A DNA stretch of 43,598 nt from Lachnospiraceae bacterium (GTDB taxonomy: Bacteria; Bacillota; Clostridia; Lachnospirales; Lachnospiraceae). Each line of letters opens with the position of its first letter. Within the stretch, counting starts at the first letter, position 1. Below are positions 17,063-25,830 of the stretch, one piece after another. The notes under the pieces were generated by a model. The model worked only from the letters and a program-made list of their open reading frames with translations, made no database searches and was not told the origin of the DNA. The DNA lies in contig JAUNNN010000013.1 of the NCBI GenBank assembly GCA_030531435.1, positions 1 through 43,598 on the forward strand, read 5' to 3'. Made by a program: the position numbers and the translations under genes.

Positions 17063-18598
17063 TTATTTTCCAAGTGATTCTTTCTTACTAACTTCAGTTT
17101 TAACGTCATAGCACGCAAAGGCATCATCAACAAGCTTCTTATCAGGCTTCTTTGTTACAAGACTGACAAGTGGAACAATCACAAGACCTGCAAGCATTGC
17201 AATTGCACCACAGTTGATTGGTGACTGCATGATCTTAGGAAATGAGCTTCTTGCGAAAATGTTAACTAACATAAGCACTGATGAGAAAATAAAGCATACC
17301 CAGCAGCTGGCCTTACTTACCCACTTACCATATAGTGAGTACATAAATGGTGCTAAGAAGGAACCAGCTAGCGCACCCCATGATACGCCCATAAGCTGTG
17401 CTATAAATGTAACAGAGCTCTTATACTGAATAAGGGCTAACACAGAAGATATTGCAATAAATACAACTACAAGGATTCGGATGCATAATAATCTTGCCTT
17501 TTCAGACATATCTTTAATGAAATTATCCTGTAGAAAATCAATCGTTAATGTGGAGCTTGATGCCAAAACAAGTGATGATAATGTTGACATTGAAGCTGAT
17601 AAAACAAGTATTACTACAAGCGCAATTAATACAGGTGATAAATCAGATAGCATTGCTGGAATAACAGCATCAAAGCCTTCTGTTGCAACATCAACCTTAT
17701 CTGAAAATAGTCTTCCAAAGCCTCCAAGGAAATAACAGCCTCCAGCAACTACAAGCGCAAATACAGTTGAAATAATTGTACCCTTTTTAATTGCTGACTC
17801 ATCAGTAATTGCATAGAACTTCTGTACCATCTGAGGTAATCCCCAGGTTCCAAGAGAAGTAAGTATTACTACGAACATAAGGTTTAGTGGATCTGGTCCT
17901 AAAAATGATGCAAAAACACCAGGTGTTGATGATACTGTTTCATCTGAAACTCTTGCAAGTCCATCAAGTGCTGCCATAAGACCGCCCTTACTGTTTAATA
18001 CAGCTACTATTACTGTAACAATTCCAAATAACATAATTATTCCCTGTATGAAATCGTTAATGGCTGTAGCCATATATCCACCTGCTATAACATAAATTGC
18101 AGTTAATACAGCCATAAGTAAAATACATACAGAATAATCTATATTGAATGCCATACCAAAGAGTCTTGATAATCCATTATATAACGATGCTGTATATGGT
18201 ATTAAAAATATGAATACTATAACAGATGCTCCGATTTTAAGAGGTGTAGAATCAAATCTTTTTCCAAAAAACTGAGGCATTGTTGCTGAGTCAAGATGCT
18301 GGCTCATTATTCTTGTTCTTCTTCCTAAAATAACCCACGCTAATAATGAACCAATTACTGCATTACCTATACCTGCCCATGTAGCTGATACGCCGTATTT
18401 CCACCCAAACTGACCGGCATATCCAACAAATACTACAGCAGAAAAATATGATGTACCATAGGCAAAAGCTGTAAGCCATGGGCCTACTGAACGTCCGCCA
18501 AGAACAAATCCATTTACATCTGTAGCATTTTTTCTACAATAAAATCCAATCCCAATAAGCACTGCAAAATACAGCAGTAAAATCAATAATTTAAACAT
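17063..18598 (-). CDS. Sodium:solute symporter (SSS family)
   Basis: 511 residues with about 13 membrane helices, the standard SSS layout of PutP/PanF-type proteins. Conserved parts include the N-terminal GFVLGGRSVGPWLTAFAYG and ATMPQFFGKRF. These carriers bring in a small acid or amino acid with Na+. It is the first gene of the operon with acyl-CoA ligase, iorA and iorB, so a carboxylic acid substrate such as an aryl- or branched-chain acid is a fair inference. The family cannot tell the substrate from sequence alone. The gene is divergent from an AraC regulator. Confidence 0.92.
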   Translation of the reverse strand: MFKLLILLLYFAVLIGIGFYCRKNATDVNGFVLGGRSVGPWLTAFAYGTSYFSAVVFVGYAGQFGWKYGVSATWAGIGNAVIGSLLAWVILGRRTRIMSQHLDSATMPQFFGKRFDSTPLKIGASVIVFIFLIPYTASLYNGLSRLFGMAFNIDYSVCILLMAVLTAIYVIAGGYMATAINDFIQGIIMLFGIVTVIVAVLNSKGGLMAALDGLARVSDETVSSTPGVFASFLGPDPLNLMFVVILTSLGTWGLPQMVQKFYAITDESAIKKGTIISTVFALVVAGGCYFLGGFGRLFSDKVDVATEGFDAVIPAMLSDLSPVLIALVVILVLSASMSTLSSLVLASSSTLTIDFLQDNFIKDMSEKARLLCIRILVVVFIAISSVLALIQYKSSVTFIAQLMGVSWGALAGSFLAPFMYSLYGKWVSKASCWVCFIFSSVLMLVNIFARSSFPKIMQSPINCGAIAMLAGLVIVPLVSLVTKKPDKKLVDDAFACYDVKTEVSKKESLGK

Positions 18599-18623
18599 AT
18601 ACCTTCATCCTTTTCTTGTATTT

Positions 18624-18653
18624 TAACGCGTCAACGTTATGAAATATATTGTA
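18624..18653 (-). promoter_or_regulatory. Candidate -10 and operator dyad before the symporter operon
   Basis: On the minus strand a TACAAT -10 (18648-18653) is followed 8 bp downstream by the dyad TAACG-N6-CGTTA (18624-18639), which would overlap the start of transcription. No clear -35 is seen. Its position suits repressor binding. Confidence 0.3.
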
Positions 18654-18704
18654 CACCTTTTTAGCTACATACGATAGACTAATCTATATCATTTATAACA
18701 GAAC

Positions 18705-18733
18705 TTTCACTTATTACTATTTCGTTATATAAT
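18705..18733 (+). promoter_or_regulatory. Promoter of the AraC-family regulator
   Basis: TTTCAC (18705-18710) and a perfect TATAAT (18728-18733) on the plus strand are 17 bp apart. The leader of about 60 nt ends with TAGGAG before the ATG at 18802. Confidence 0.55.
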
Positions 18734-18801
18734 TCAAATAATTAATCAGACAAATAGATCATAGCTATGCCACTTGAATCATCTAATTTTAGGAGACATT
18801 T

Positions 18802-19539
18802 ATGAAATCATCACATGATATTTTTATACATGAATCTGGTCTTAGCAGAAATCCAATTGAACAAGAGGTCGCTATATATGATGCTGTATCCTCAGGAAAT
18901 ATGGATGATGTTATTTCATATTGTAATAAGAATAAATTTACTAATACAGAGGGACTTGGTGTTCTTTCAGATAATGAAATAAGAAATATGCGCTATCACT
19001 TTGTAATAGGTACTGCCATGATTACTAGATACTGTGTAGGTCGTGGCCTTGAGCAGGATAAAGCCTATAGCATGAGTGACTACTATATATATAAGATGGA
19101 CAGTGTTAAAACCATTGAGGAAATAAATCGAATCCATAGTGCTATGTGTCTTGATTTTTGTGAAACAATGATTTCATTAAAAAATCGAAACGTTATATCT
19201 CGTTCTATAAAGGAAACCCTAGAATACATTTCCGCAAATATTTATAGACCAATTCTTTTATCAGATTTAGCAGAACACGTTAATTTATCAGAAAGCTATT
19301 TATCAAAACTTTTTGCTAAAGAAATGGGTGTTTCAATACGTGAATATATTAATTTAACAAAAATAGAAAAGGCCCGTAATCTTCTATGCTATTCAGAATA
19401 TTCTTTCATAGACATAGCCAACTACTTGGCCTTTTCTTCTCAAAGTCACTTTATTTCAATTTTTAAAAAGTACGAAGGAATGACTCCTAAGAAATACCGT
19501 GATACACACTTCCATTCTACATGGAGCTTGTCTAAATAG
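18802..19539 (+). CDS. AraC-family transcriptional regulator
   Basis: 245 residues. The C-terminal 138-234 region is the double helix-turn-helix of the AraC family, with LSDLAEHVNLSESYLSKLF as the first HTH and IANYLAFSSQSHFISIFKKY plus GMTPKKYRD as the second. The N-terminal 130 residues are all-helical and are not a cupin sugar domain; they resemble the helical N-domains found in Firmicute AraC proteins whose ligand is unknown. It is divergent from the symporter / ligase / ior operon, across a 203-bp intergenic region, and most likely controls that operon. It is also convergent with the GH1 gene, with 3 bp between them. Confidence 0.9.
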   Translation: MKSSHDIFIHESGLSRNPIEQEVAIYDAVSSGNMDDVISYCNKNKFTNTEGLGVLSDNEIRNMRYHFVIGTAMITRYCVGRGLEQDKAYSMSDYYIYKMDSVKTIEEINRIHSAMCLDFCETMISLKNRNVISRSIKETLEYISANIYRPILLSDLAEHVNLSESYLSKLFAKEMGVSIREYINLTKIEKARNLLCYSEYSFIDIANYLAFSSQSHFISIFKKYEGMTPKKYRDTHFHSTWSLSK

Positions 19540-19542
19540 CTT

Positions 19543-20907
19543 TTATAGTGTATCTCCATTAGATTCACATACTGTCTTATAATAGTATGCTGAATCTTTT
19601 TTTATTCTTTCCTGGGTTTCAAAATCAACGTATATAATACCAAAACGTTGTGTATATCCTGATGCCCATTCAAAGTTATCCATTAATGACCAAAGGAAAT
19701 AGCCCCTTACGTCTACGCCATCGTCTACAGCTCGCTTAAGTTGTTTTAAATAGCCCTCAAGGAATTCAACTCTCTTTGCATCATGAACGCGTTTAATATC
19801 CTCTTCTACAACTTCATCTGGGTACGCTGCCCCATTTTCAGTGATGTAAATTGGAAGATTATATCTTTCATATAAAAATTTAGGGCCCCAATAAAGACAC
19901 TTAGGTGTTACTGGCCAGTCAAGTCCAGTCTTTGGAAAGTCTTCAGGTCTGTCCACATATCTTGGTGTTCCATCTGACTGCTCAGCAATCCAATATCCGT
20001 TATAGATATTCTGTCCTATATAGTCTATCGGCTGGCTTATTAATTCCATGTCTTTTGCTGTTATGCGTGGGAGAAATTCTTTATACTTCTCCATAGCGTC
20101 TTCAGGATAATGTCCAAAAACTACAGGATCAAGGAACCATGTAACATTCCAGCACCATATATCCTCCTGCCAGTCGCTCCCAAAGTACACGCTCTTTGCT
20201 GCATTAATATCGCCTTCACATTCAACATATGGATATGCAACTCCTGCAGTAGGAGCTATACCTACTTTTGTATTGCTATTTCCATATTTTCTTAAAGCTT
20301 TTACTGCATAACCGTGAGCCTTTAGCATATTATGTGCTATCTGGAATGTGTCCTTTTTAGGTAGTTTAAGACCTGGTGCATGTACTCCATTAATATGTCC
20401 TAGTCCTACAACACATTGTGGCTCATTTATTGTGAAAAAGTAGTCACACACATCAGTGAAATTTTCTGCAATAACCTTTGCATACTCATAGAACCACTCT
20501 GGTGACTCTGGATTAAGCCATCCGCCCTTTTCCATAAGCTCCTGTGGGTATTCCCAGTGGAACATTGTGAGGTATGGTGTAATACCTACAGACTTCATTT
20601 CTTCAATCATATCTCTATATAAAGAAATAGCCTTTTCATTAACCTCGCCAACTCCGTGAGGCATTATTTTTGCCCAGCTTACAGAAAATCTGTAGTGCTT
20701 GATTCCAAGCTCACTCATAAGCTTAAAATCTTCTTTATATTTATTTATATGGTCACAGGCAATATCGCCTGTTGAACCATCATCAATAACACCCGGGATT
20801 TTAACAAACTCATCCCAAACGCTAGGGCCTCCCCCAATGAATTCAGAGTTGCCTTCAATCTGGTAAGAGCTTGTTGCCACGCCCCAGGCAAAATCTTTAG
20901 AAAACAT
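19543..20907 (-). CDS. GH1 beta-glucosidase
   Basis: 454 residues, the normal size for glycoside hydrolase family 1. It begins with FAWGVATSSYQIEGN. The acid/base is Glu162 in TINEP and the nucleophile Glu357 in ITENG. The aglycone/glycone wall motif NFEWASGYTQRFG lacks the Ser-Lys-Tyr phosphate site of 6-phospho-beta-glucosidases, so it should act on unphosphorylated sugars such as cellobiose or aryl-glucosides. There is no signal peptide, so it works in the cytosol. It is 2 bp downstream of the MalG-type permease gene, so the sugar importer upstream likely brings in its beta-glucoside substrate. Confidence 0.96.
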   Translation of the reverse strand: MFSKDFAWGVATSSYQIEGNSEFIGGGPSVWDEFVKIPGVIDDGSTGDIACDHINKYKEDFKLMSELGIKHYRFSVSWAKIMPHGVGEVNEKAISLYRDMIEEMKSVGITPYLTMFHWEYPQELMEKGGWLNPESPEWFYEYAKVIAENFTDVCDYFFTINEPQCVVGLGHINGVHAPGLKLPKKDTFQIAHNMLKAHGYAVKALRKYGNSNTKVGIAPTAGVAYPYVECEGDINAAKSVYFGSDWQEDIWCWNVTWFLDPVVFGHYPEDAMEKYKEFLPRITAKDMELISQPIDYIGQNIYNGYWIAEQSDGTPRYVDRPEDFPKTGLDWPVTPKCLYWGPKFLYERYNLPIYITENGAAYPDEVVEEDIKRVHDAKRVEFLEGYLKQLKRAVDDGVDVRGYFLWSLMDNFEWASGYTQRFGIIYVDFETQERIKKDSAYYYKTVCESNGDTL

Positions 20908-20909
20908 AA

Positions 20910-21767
20910 TTACTCCTTAACACCACCAAGTGCTACACCTGCGATGATGTATTTTGAAAGAATACAATAAACGATAAATATTGGAGCAATTGTAATAACA
21001 AGACCTACGTAAATGATACCGAAATCAGTTCTAAATCTCTCACCTCTCATGATCTGAACGAACATCGGAAGTGTATATTTAGCCTGTGATGTAAGTATCA
21101 TTGAAGGAGTATAAAGGTTATTCCATGAACCGATAAAGCAGAAAATACACTGTGTAGCGATAGCTGGCTTCATAAGTGGAACTGCTATTTCGTTAAATGT
21201 TCTGAATTCTCCTGAACCATCAATTCTTGCTGCATCAATAATTTCTTTAGGAAGTGCACTCTGCATGTACTGCTTCATAAAGAAAATTGTAGCTGGAGCA
21301 GCTATTGCTGGAATAATAAGTGGGATATATGAATTTCCCATGTTTGTCTGATATACAAATCTAAAGAAACCGATTGATGAAACCTGTGCTGGGATCATCA
21401 TGATTGCAAGAATAAATGCCCAAACAAACTTAACTCCTTTGAACTTATAAATGCTAACACCGTATGCTGTAAGTGTTGAAAAATAAACACCAAGTGATGT
21501 TGAGAATACAGCAATAATAAGGCTGTTAGCCATATATCTCCAAAGAGGTACTGTTTCATTACACTGCTTAATAAGGTTTTTATAGTTGTCACCTATATGA
21601 TTTGAAAACATAAGAGAAAAACTCTGCTGAATGTCAACACTACTTCTTGTTGCGTTAACAAGCATTACATAAAAAGGAAACAAACTTAAAATACACAAAA
21701 ATACACAAACAAGTCCACGAAGGAACTGAGCTATTCTAATATTAATTGTCATGCTTTCTGTATTCAT
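20910..21767 (-). CDS. Sugar ABC transporter permease, MalG type
   Basis: 285 residues with six membrane helices. The coupling loop with the ATPase is the EAA-like IDAARIDGSGEFRTFNEIAVPLMKP. It pairs with the MalF-type permease encoded just upstream (1-bp overlap, ATG within the stop region). The cluster has no ATP-binding protein, so it must use a shared MsmX/MsiK-type ATPase encoded elsewhere, as is usual for carbohydrate importers in Firmicutes. Confidence 0.95.
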   Translation of the reverse strand: MNTESMTINIRIAQFLRGLVCVFLCILSLFPFYVMLVNATRSSVDIQQSFSLMFSNHIGDNYKNLIKQCNETVPLWRYMANSLIIAVFSTSLGVYFSTLTAYGVSIYKFKGVKFVWAFILAIMMIPAQVSSIGFFRFVYQTNMGNSYIPLIIPAIAAPATIFFMKQYMQSALPKEIIDAARIDGSGEFRTFNEIAVPLMKPAIATQCIFCFIGSWNNLYTPSMILTSQAKYTLPMFVQIMRGERFRTDFGIIYVGLVITIAPIFIVYCILSKYIIAGVALGGVKE

Positions 21768-22759
21768 TAGTTCTTACTCCTTTCTAGTTTTTTTCTAGCT
21801 TTAATTGCCTTCTGTTCAGCAATTTCATCCTTATCTCTCATGATATAGAATAAGATAAGGCTCATGATAAGTGTTACTACGAACAATACTAAAGATACAG
21901 CTGATGATTTACCTAACTGCTTAGATCCTGTAAATGCAAGATCTCTTATATACATAGTAATTGTTCTAGTTGTGAAGTCTGGATCTCCGTATCCACTGGC
22001 TGTAAGAAGCTTAGGGATATCGTACATCTGCATACCACCAATTGCTGAGTTTACTAATGTAAATAACATAATTGGCTTAAGTAAAGGAAGAGTAATATTG
22101 AAGAAAATGTGCTTACTACTTGCACCGTCAACTCTTGCCGCTTCAAATAATGAAGGATTGATACCAAGAATTCCCGCAGTAAGAATAATCATTGTATTTC
22201 CATACCACATCCAGAAGTTAATGAATGCTATAAGTCCTCTACAAGAGAATGTATTACTGAAGAATCTAACTGAATCCATTCCTGCACCTGTCAAAAGCTG
22301 GTTAACAGGTCCTGCTGGGAAATCGAACAATTTATAGAATAAAACTGAGATTGTAGCAGCAGTAATAATATTTGGCATAAATACAAGCATTTTGTATGCG
22401 CCCTGACCTCTAAGTTTTACTCTTGTATCTGTAAACCATGCTGCAAGTAAAAGTGCTAATAAAATCTGTGGCACAAATCCTGCAAACCACATTACAAAAG
22501 TATTCCATAAAGCATCAAATGTATATGTGTCAAAAAGCTTTCCTGCATCACTAAAGATAACTGTTTTAAAGTTTGCAAGTCCGTTGAAATATGGGCCTAC
22601 TTCTACGTTAAACATTGTATCTGTATAGCTTTCACAGAATGCAAGTCCTATTGTGTATATGAATGGCCATAACTGAAATATGCCAAACACTATAAAGAAT
22701 GGTGCTATGAACAGATAGCCATATCTGTCATATTCCACTGTTTTATGTTTCTTATTCAT
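21767..22759 (-). CDS. Sugar ABC transporter permease, MalF type
   Basis: 330 residues with about six membrane helices and a long first periplasmic-side loop. The EAA motif is EAARVDGASSKHIFFNITLPL. It forms the transmembrane channel with the MalG-type partner and receives sugar from the lipoprotein encoded upstream. A G+C-rich hairpin separates it from the receptor gene. Confidence 0.95.
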   Translation of the reverse strand: MNKKHKTVEYDRYGYLFIAPFFIVFGIFQLWPFIYTIGLAFCESYTDTMFNVEVGPYFNGLANFKTVIFSDAGKLFDTYTFDALWNTFVMWFAGFVPQILLALLLAAWFTDTRVKLRGQGAYKMLVFMPNIITAATISVLFYKLFDFPAGPVNQLLTGAGMDSVRFFSNTFSCRGLIAFINFWMWYGNTMIILTAGILGINPSLFEAARVDGASSKHIFFNITLPLLKPIMLFTLVNSAIGGMQMYDIPKLLTASGYGDPDFTTRTITMYIRDLAFTGSKQLGKSSAVSLVLFVVTLIMSLILFYIMRDKDEIAEQKAIKARKKLERSKN

Positions 22760-22821
22760 ATCAACTATTCCTTCTCAAAATTTAAGCGTATATTACGCTA
22801 CCATAATGTGACTCTAAGTTT

Positions 22822-22851
22822 AAAAATGGGCGCCGGGATTACCCGACGCCC
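22822..22851 (-). terminator. Intra-operon hairpin between the sugar receptor and permease genes
   Basis: The minus-strand transcript folds into a 10-bp stem (22842-22851 with 22828-22837) with a TAAT loop and a G-U pair specific to this strand, followed by ATTTTTAAA. Its place, 28 bp after the receptor stop, suggests partial termination and more receptor than permease. Confidence 0.8.
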
Positions 22852-22878
22852 GGTTGTTTTAGTATTTAATTATTACAA

Positions 22879-24267
22879 TTATTCTACTGTAATGTTAGGA
22901 TACTGCTCTTTTACAGATGCCTTGAAGTCAGCGATTGCTGTATCAAGATCCTTAGCACCAAGCTGGTACTGTTCAATCTGTGTACCAAGAAGATCGTTAA
23001 CCTTCTGGTCGTAAGCACTCATCCATGAAACATCAACCTTCTCTGCAAGTGGAAGGAATGCTGAAATGAAGTCCTGACCACCAAGGAACTCGTATGAACC
23101 CTTACCTTCATCTGAAAGTGCCTGCATAGCTGCCTTGTTGTTTACGTAATCAAGTGTTTCTTCTGACATCTTCTTCATAAGATCTGTGTCTGTACAAAGA
23201 GCCTTCATGATCTTACCTGCAACTTCCTTGCTTGAACAATCCTTTGTTGCACCAAGCCATGTACCACCCCAGTAGTAAGGAGCTGGTCCCTGACACATAT
23301 TCCAAAGTCCGTATGTACCTTCGCCAACCTTTTCACCACCACAGTTAGACTTGATTGTCCAGTGAAGGAACCATGTACATCCGAAGTAACCTAATACTTC
23401 ATCTGTTGAAGGACCTGCATTCCATGCATCTGTCCATGTTGTTGTCTTCTGTGTAAGATCTTCTGCTTCAAGTGTCTTTGAAATTTCCATGTATTCAACC
23501 ATTGCGTCATCCATGTGGAATGTAGCGTTGTCGTCTACCCATGGCTGAGTCTTGTTTGAATAGAATACGTTAGAAACGTCACCGTTTGATGAAAGAATTC
23601 TTGTAGCATCGTTAGAAGCCTTCTTGAGTTCTTTTGCTGTGTCGATGAACTTATCCCATGTATCGATCTTAGCCTGCATTTCTTCTGGGCTCTTTACGCC
23701 AAGGTACTTTTCAGCAAGATCTGTTCTGTACATGAATGCACCTGGGCAGCTCTGCCATGAAAGACCCTTGATTGAACCATTTCTCTTATCCTTAGCGATA
23801 TCGATTGTGTAAGGATACATGTTTGAAAGGTCAGCCTCTGAAAGACCAAGGTCTGTAATAGGAAGTGTATAATCGCTGTTTGTGTACTTCATGATGTAAG
23901 CAGCTTCGAAAGCGATCATATCAGGATACTCTTCTGTATCTGGAGCCTGAAGAAGTCCGTCGATCTTCTCCTGGTAAACTTTATCATCACCTACGTTTAC
24001 GTATACAACCTGATCTTTAAGTTCAGGATATACTTCAAATACGTACTCTAATCTGTCCTGAAGCTCTGTATTCCATGAATAGATGTAGAACTTCTCACCT
24101 GTGTTGTCAGAAACCTCTGCTGGTTCTGCTGCATCTGCTGCTGGAGCATCTGCCTTTTCTTCTGTTGCTGGAGCTGCTGGTGCTGCTGCGCTTGATCCGC
24201 CACAACCAACAAGTGTTCCACATGCAACTGCTGTTGCTAAGATTACACTTAGAATTTTCTTTTTCAT
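22879..24267 (-). CDS. Sugar-binding lipoprotein of an ABC importer (SBP family 1)
   Basis: 462 residues from the ATG at 24267. An in-frame ATG 12 bp upstream is rejected because GGAGG lies directly between the two. Residues 1-22 form a lipoprotein signal with lipobox LVGC (Cys22). An Ala/Glu-rich tether (about 25-60) precedes a family 1 solute-binding fold. Many aromatic residues such as YYWGGTWLG and a C-terminal WMSAYDQKVND are compatible with stacking on sugar rings. It captures an oligosaccharide, probably a beta-glucoside given the GH1 gene at the end of the operon, and hands it to the MalFG-type permeases. Confidence 0.93.
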   Translation of the reverse strand: MKKKILSVILATAVACGTLVGCGGSSAAAPAAPATEEKADAPAADAAEPAEVSDNTGEKFYIYSWNTELQDRLEYVFEVYPELKDQVVYVNVGDDKVYQEKIDGLLQAPDTEEYPDMIAFEAAYIMKYTNSDYTLPITDLGLSEADLSNMYPYTIDIAKDKRNGSIKGLSWQSCPGAFMYRTDLAEKYLGVKSPEEMQAKIDTWDKFIDTAKELKKASNDATRILSSNGDVSNVFYSNKTQPWVDDNATFHMDDAMVEYMEISKTLEAEDLTQKTTTWTDAWNAGPSTDEVLGYFGCTWFLHWTIKSNCGGEKVGEGTYGLWNMCQGPAPYYWGGTWLGATKDCSSKEVAGKIMKALCTDTDLMKKMSEETLDYVNNKAAMQALSDEGKGSYEFLGGQDFISAFLPLAEKVDVSWMSAYDQKVNDLLGTQIEQYQLGAKDLDTAIADFKASVKEQYPNITVE

Positions 24268-24287
24268 TGTTACCTCCATGAATTCTT

Positions 24288-24342
24288 TCGCTTACGCGAT
24301 TTATTAATGAACAACCATAGTTTAACTTTGTTGAACCATTAA
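24288..24342 (-). promoter_or_regulatory. Candidate operators of the sugar importer operon
   Basis: A 39-bp dyad (24304-24342) has outer arms TTAATG/CATTAA and an inner palindrome AGTT-T-AACT, all centred on 24323. A second small dyad TCGC-N4-GCGA (24288-24299) lies nearer the start codon. Both sit between the likely promoter area and the receptor gene. I could not fix a convincing -35/-10 pair in 24343-24470. Confidence 0.35.
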
Positions 24343-24480
24343 AAATACAAAATATTTGTTGTTTATATCATAGTTTTGTCATTACTTATACGTTTAAGTA
24401 ATTTTCGTAACTTTTTTATCGTTACATTTATGCGTTTTTGTGATAATTATGGGCTTATTTTGAATTATTTATTAAAACAT

Positions 24481-24515
24481 AAAAATACCCCGAATGTTTT
24501 ATAACACTCAGGGTA
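24481..24515 (-). terminator. Terminator of the GGDEF / HAD / GGDEF operon
   Basis: On the minus strand a 10-bp stem (24506-24515 with 24486-24495), with two G-U pairs that exist only on this strand, is followed by TTTTTATG. It is 17 bp after the GGDEF stop codon. Confidence 0.75.
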
Positions 24516-24531
24516 CTTCATACAGTGATTT

Positions 24532-25830
24532 TTATTCTTTATATAACGTTTTTCCGTTACGTCCACTTTCTTTTGTTTTATATAACGCAGAGTCTGCTCT
24601 TGCAAACAATTTATCATAATCAGTAATGGATGCATCGCATATTGCAATACCAATACTTGCAGTTACTGTAATGCTTCCATCTGACTTTACTATTTGCTTA
24701 GTAAGCATTTTATTAAGTCTTCCTGAGATTATTGTAGCATCATCTTCGCTCTTAATATCAGTCATGAAGACCATAAATTCATCGCCGCCCATTCTGCCTA
24801 CAATGTCTCGGCCTTTAAATGAATCATTAAGAACTTTACCTACATCTTCAAGAAGCTTATCTCCTGCTGCATGTCCAAAAGTATCATTAACATCCTTAAA
24901 ATGATCAAGGTCAATCATTATCATTGCAGCCAGAGTTTTATTTTTTGCATTTTCTGCTATAGCTTCTGCCACTAATGTCTGTGTCGTTCCTTTATTATAA
25001 AGTCCTGTAAGAGCATCCTTATCGGCCCTTCTTTGAAGCTCTAATTCTCGTTTCTTTGTTTCATCTATATTGACAATTCTTCCTACTATACGAGAAACGT
25101 AACCATCAACGCCTCTTACACTTGAAATTGTGGCTCTATACCAGTGATAGTCATTATCGTCTTCAAAATATGTACTTCTAAAATCAAAGCTGTCGTTTAT
25201 ATTCTTTTTACTAGCTGCTTCTATAATTGATTTTAATATTTCTCTGTCATCAGGATGAATTACATTTAAATCATTCTTTTCAACAAAGTTTTTAATGATT
25301 ATTTCATCCTTACTATATACAGAGCTTCCAAGTTTTATATTTAATACATCAGATCTTAAATTAAGGTCTACAAAATGCTCTTTTACAGACTCGCTTAGAA
25401 TATTAAGTCGCTCATTCTGTAGGGCAAGTTCTTCCTCAATACGTTTTCTCTCAGTACAGTCAAGAATTACACCTGCGACTAATGGATATCCATCAAGCTT
25501 ACCATATAAATTTGCCCTCACATGAAGCCATCTTAAGTTTCCATCCCCTGTAACAGTTCTGAATTCATAATCTACTGCACCATTGTCACTTAAGACATCA
25601 TCAAGACCACTTTCAAAAGCTGGCAAATCATCAGGAATAACTACTCTCCTAATATCAGTCACCATCTTATCAAGTTCCTTATGACTATATGAAAGCATTC
25701 TATATAAGCCTTCATTCATATAAACTGGTATAAGTTTTCTATCATCTGCTACAGCAAAAATAGCAACACCAGTAATAATGCTCTCAACAATTTGAGCAAG
25801 ATTGGATTCACTGATTGAAATATCAGCCAT
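24532..25830 (-). CDS. Cytosolic diguanylate cyclase with two PAS domains
   Basis: 432 residues with no membrane helix. PAS 1 spans about 12-130 and PAS 2 about 150-258, each ending in a typical DxTExK or DETKKR junction. The GGDEF domain (about 270-432) has the start signature DALTGLYNK, IDLDHFKDVND and intact GGDEF at 348-352, so it should make c-di-GMP from two GTP. The I-site RxxD is replaced (KGRD), which suggests no product inhibition at that site. Its first codons overlap the 3' end of the HAD gene by 8 bp. Confidence 0.93.
   Translation of the reverse strand: MADISISESNLAQIVESIITGVAIFAVADDRKLIPVYMNEGLYRMLSYSHKELDKMVTDIRRVVIPDDLPAFESGLDDVLSDNGAVDYEFRTVTGDGNLRWLHVRANLYGKLDGYPLVAGVILDCTERKRIEEELALQNERLNILSESVKEHFVDLNLRSDVLNIKLGSSVYSKDEIIIKNFVEKNDLNVIHPDDREILKSIIEAASKKNINDSFDFRSTYFEDDNDYHWYRATISSVRGVDGYVSRIVGRIVNIDETKKRELELQRRADKDALTGLYNKGTTQTLVAEAIAENAKNKTLAAMIMIDLDHFKDVNDTFGHAAGDKLLEDVGKVLNDSFKGRDIVGRMGGDEFMVFMTDIKSEDDATIISGRLNKMLTKQIVKSDGSITVTASIGIAICDASITDYDKLFARADSALYKTKESGRNGKTLYKE

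Noticed and set aside
19543-20907. 6-phospho-beta-glucosidase, part of a PTS system
   Set aside because: The phosphate-binding residues are absent, and the neighbours encode an ABC importer, not a PTS.
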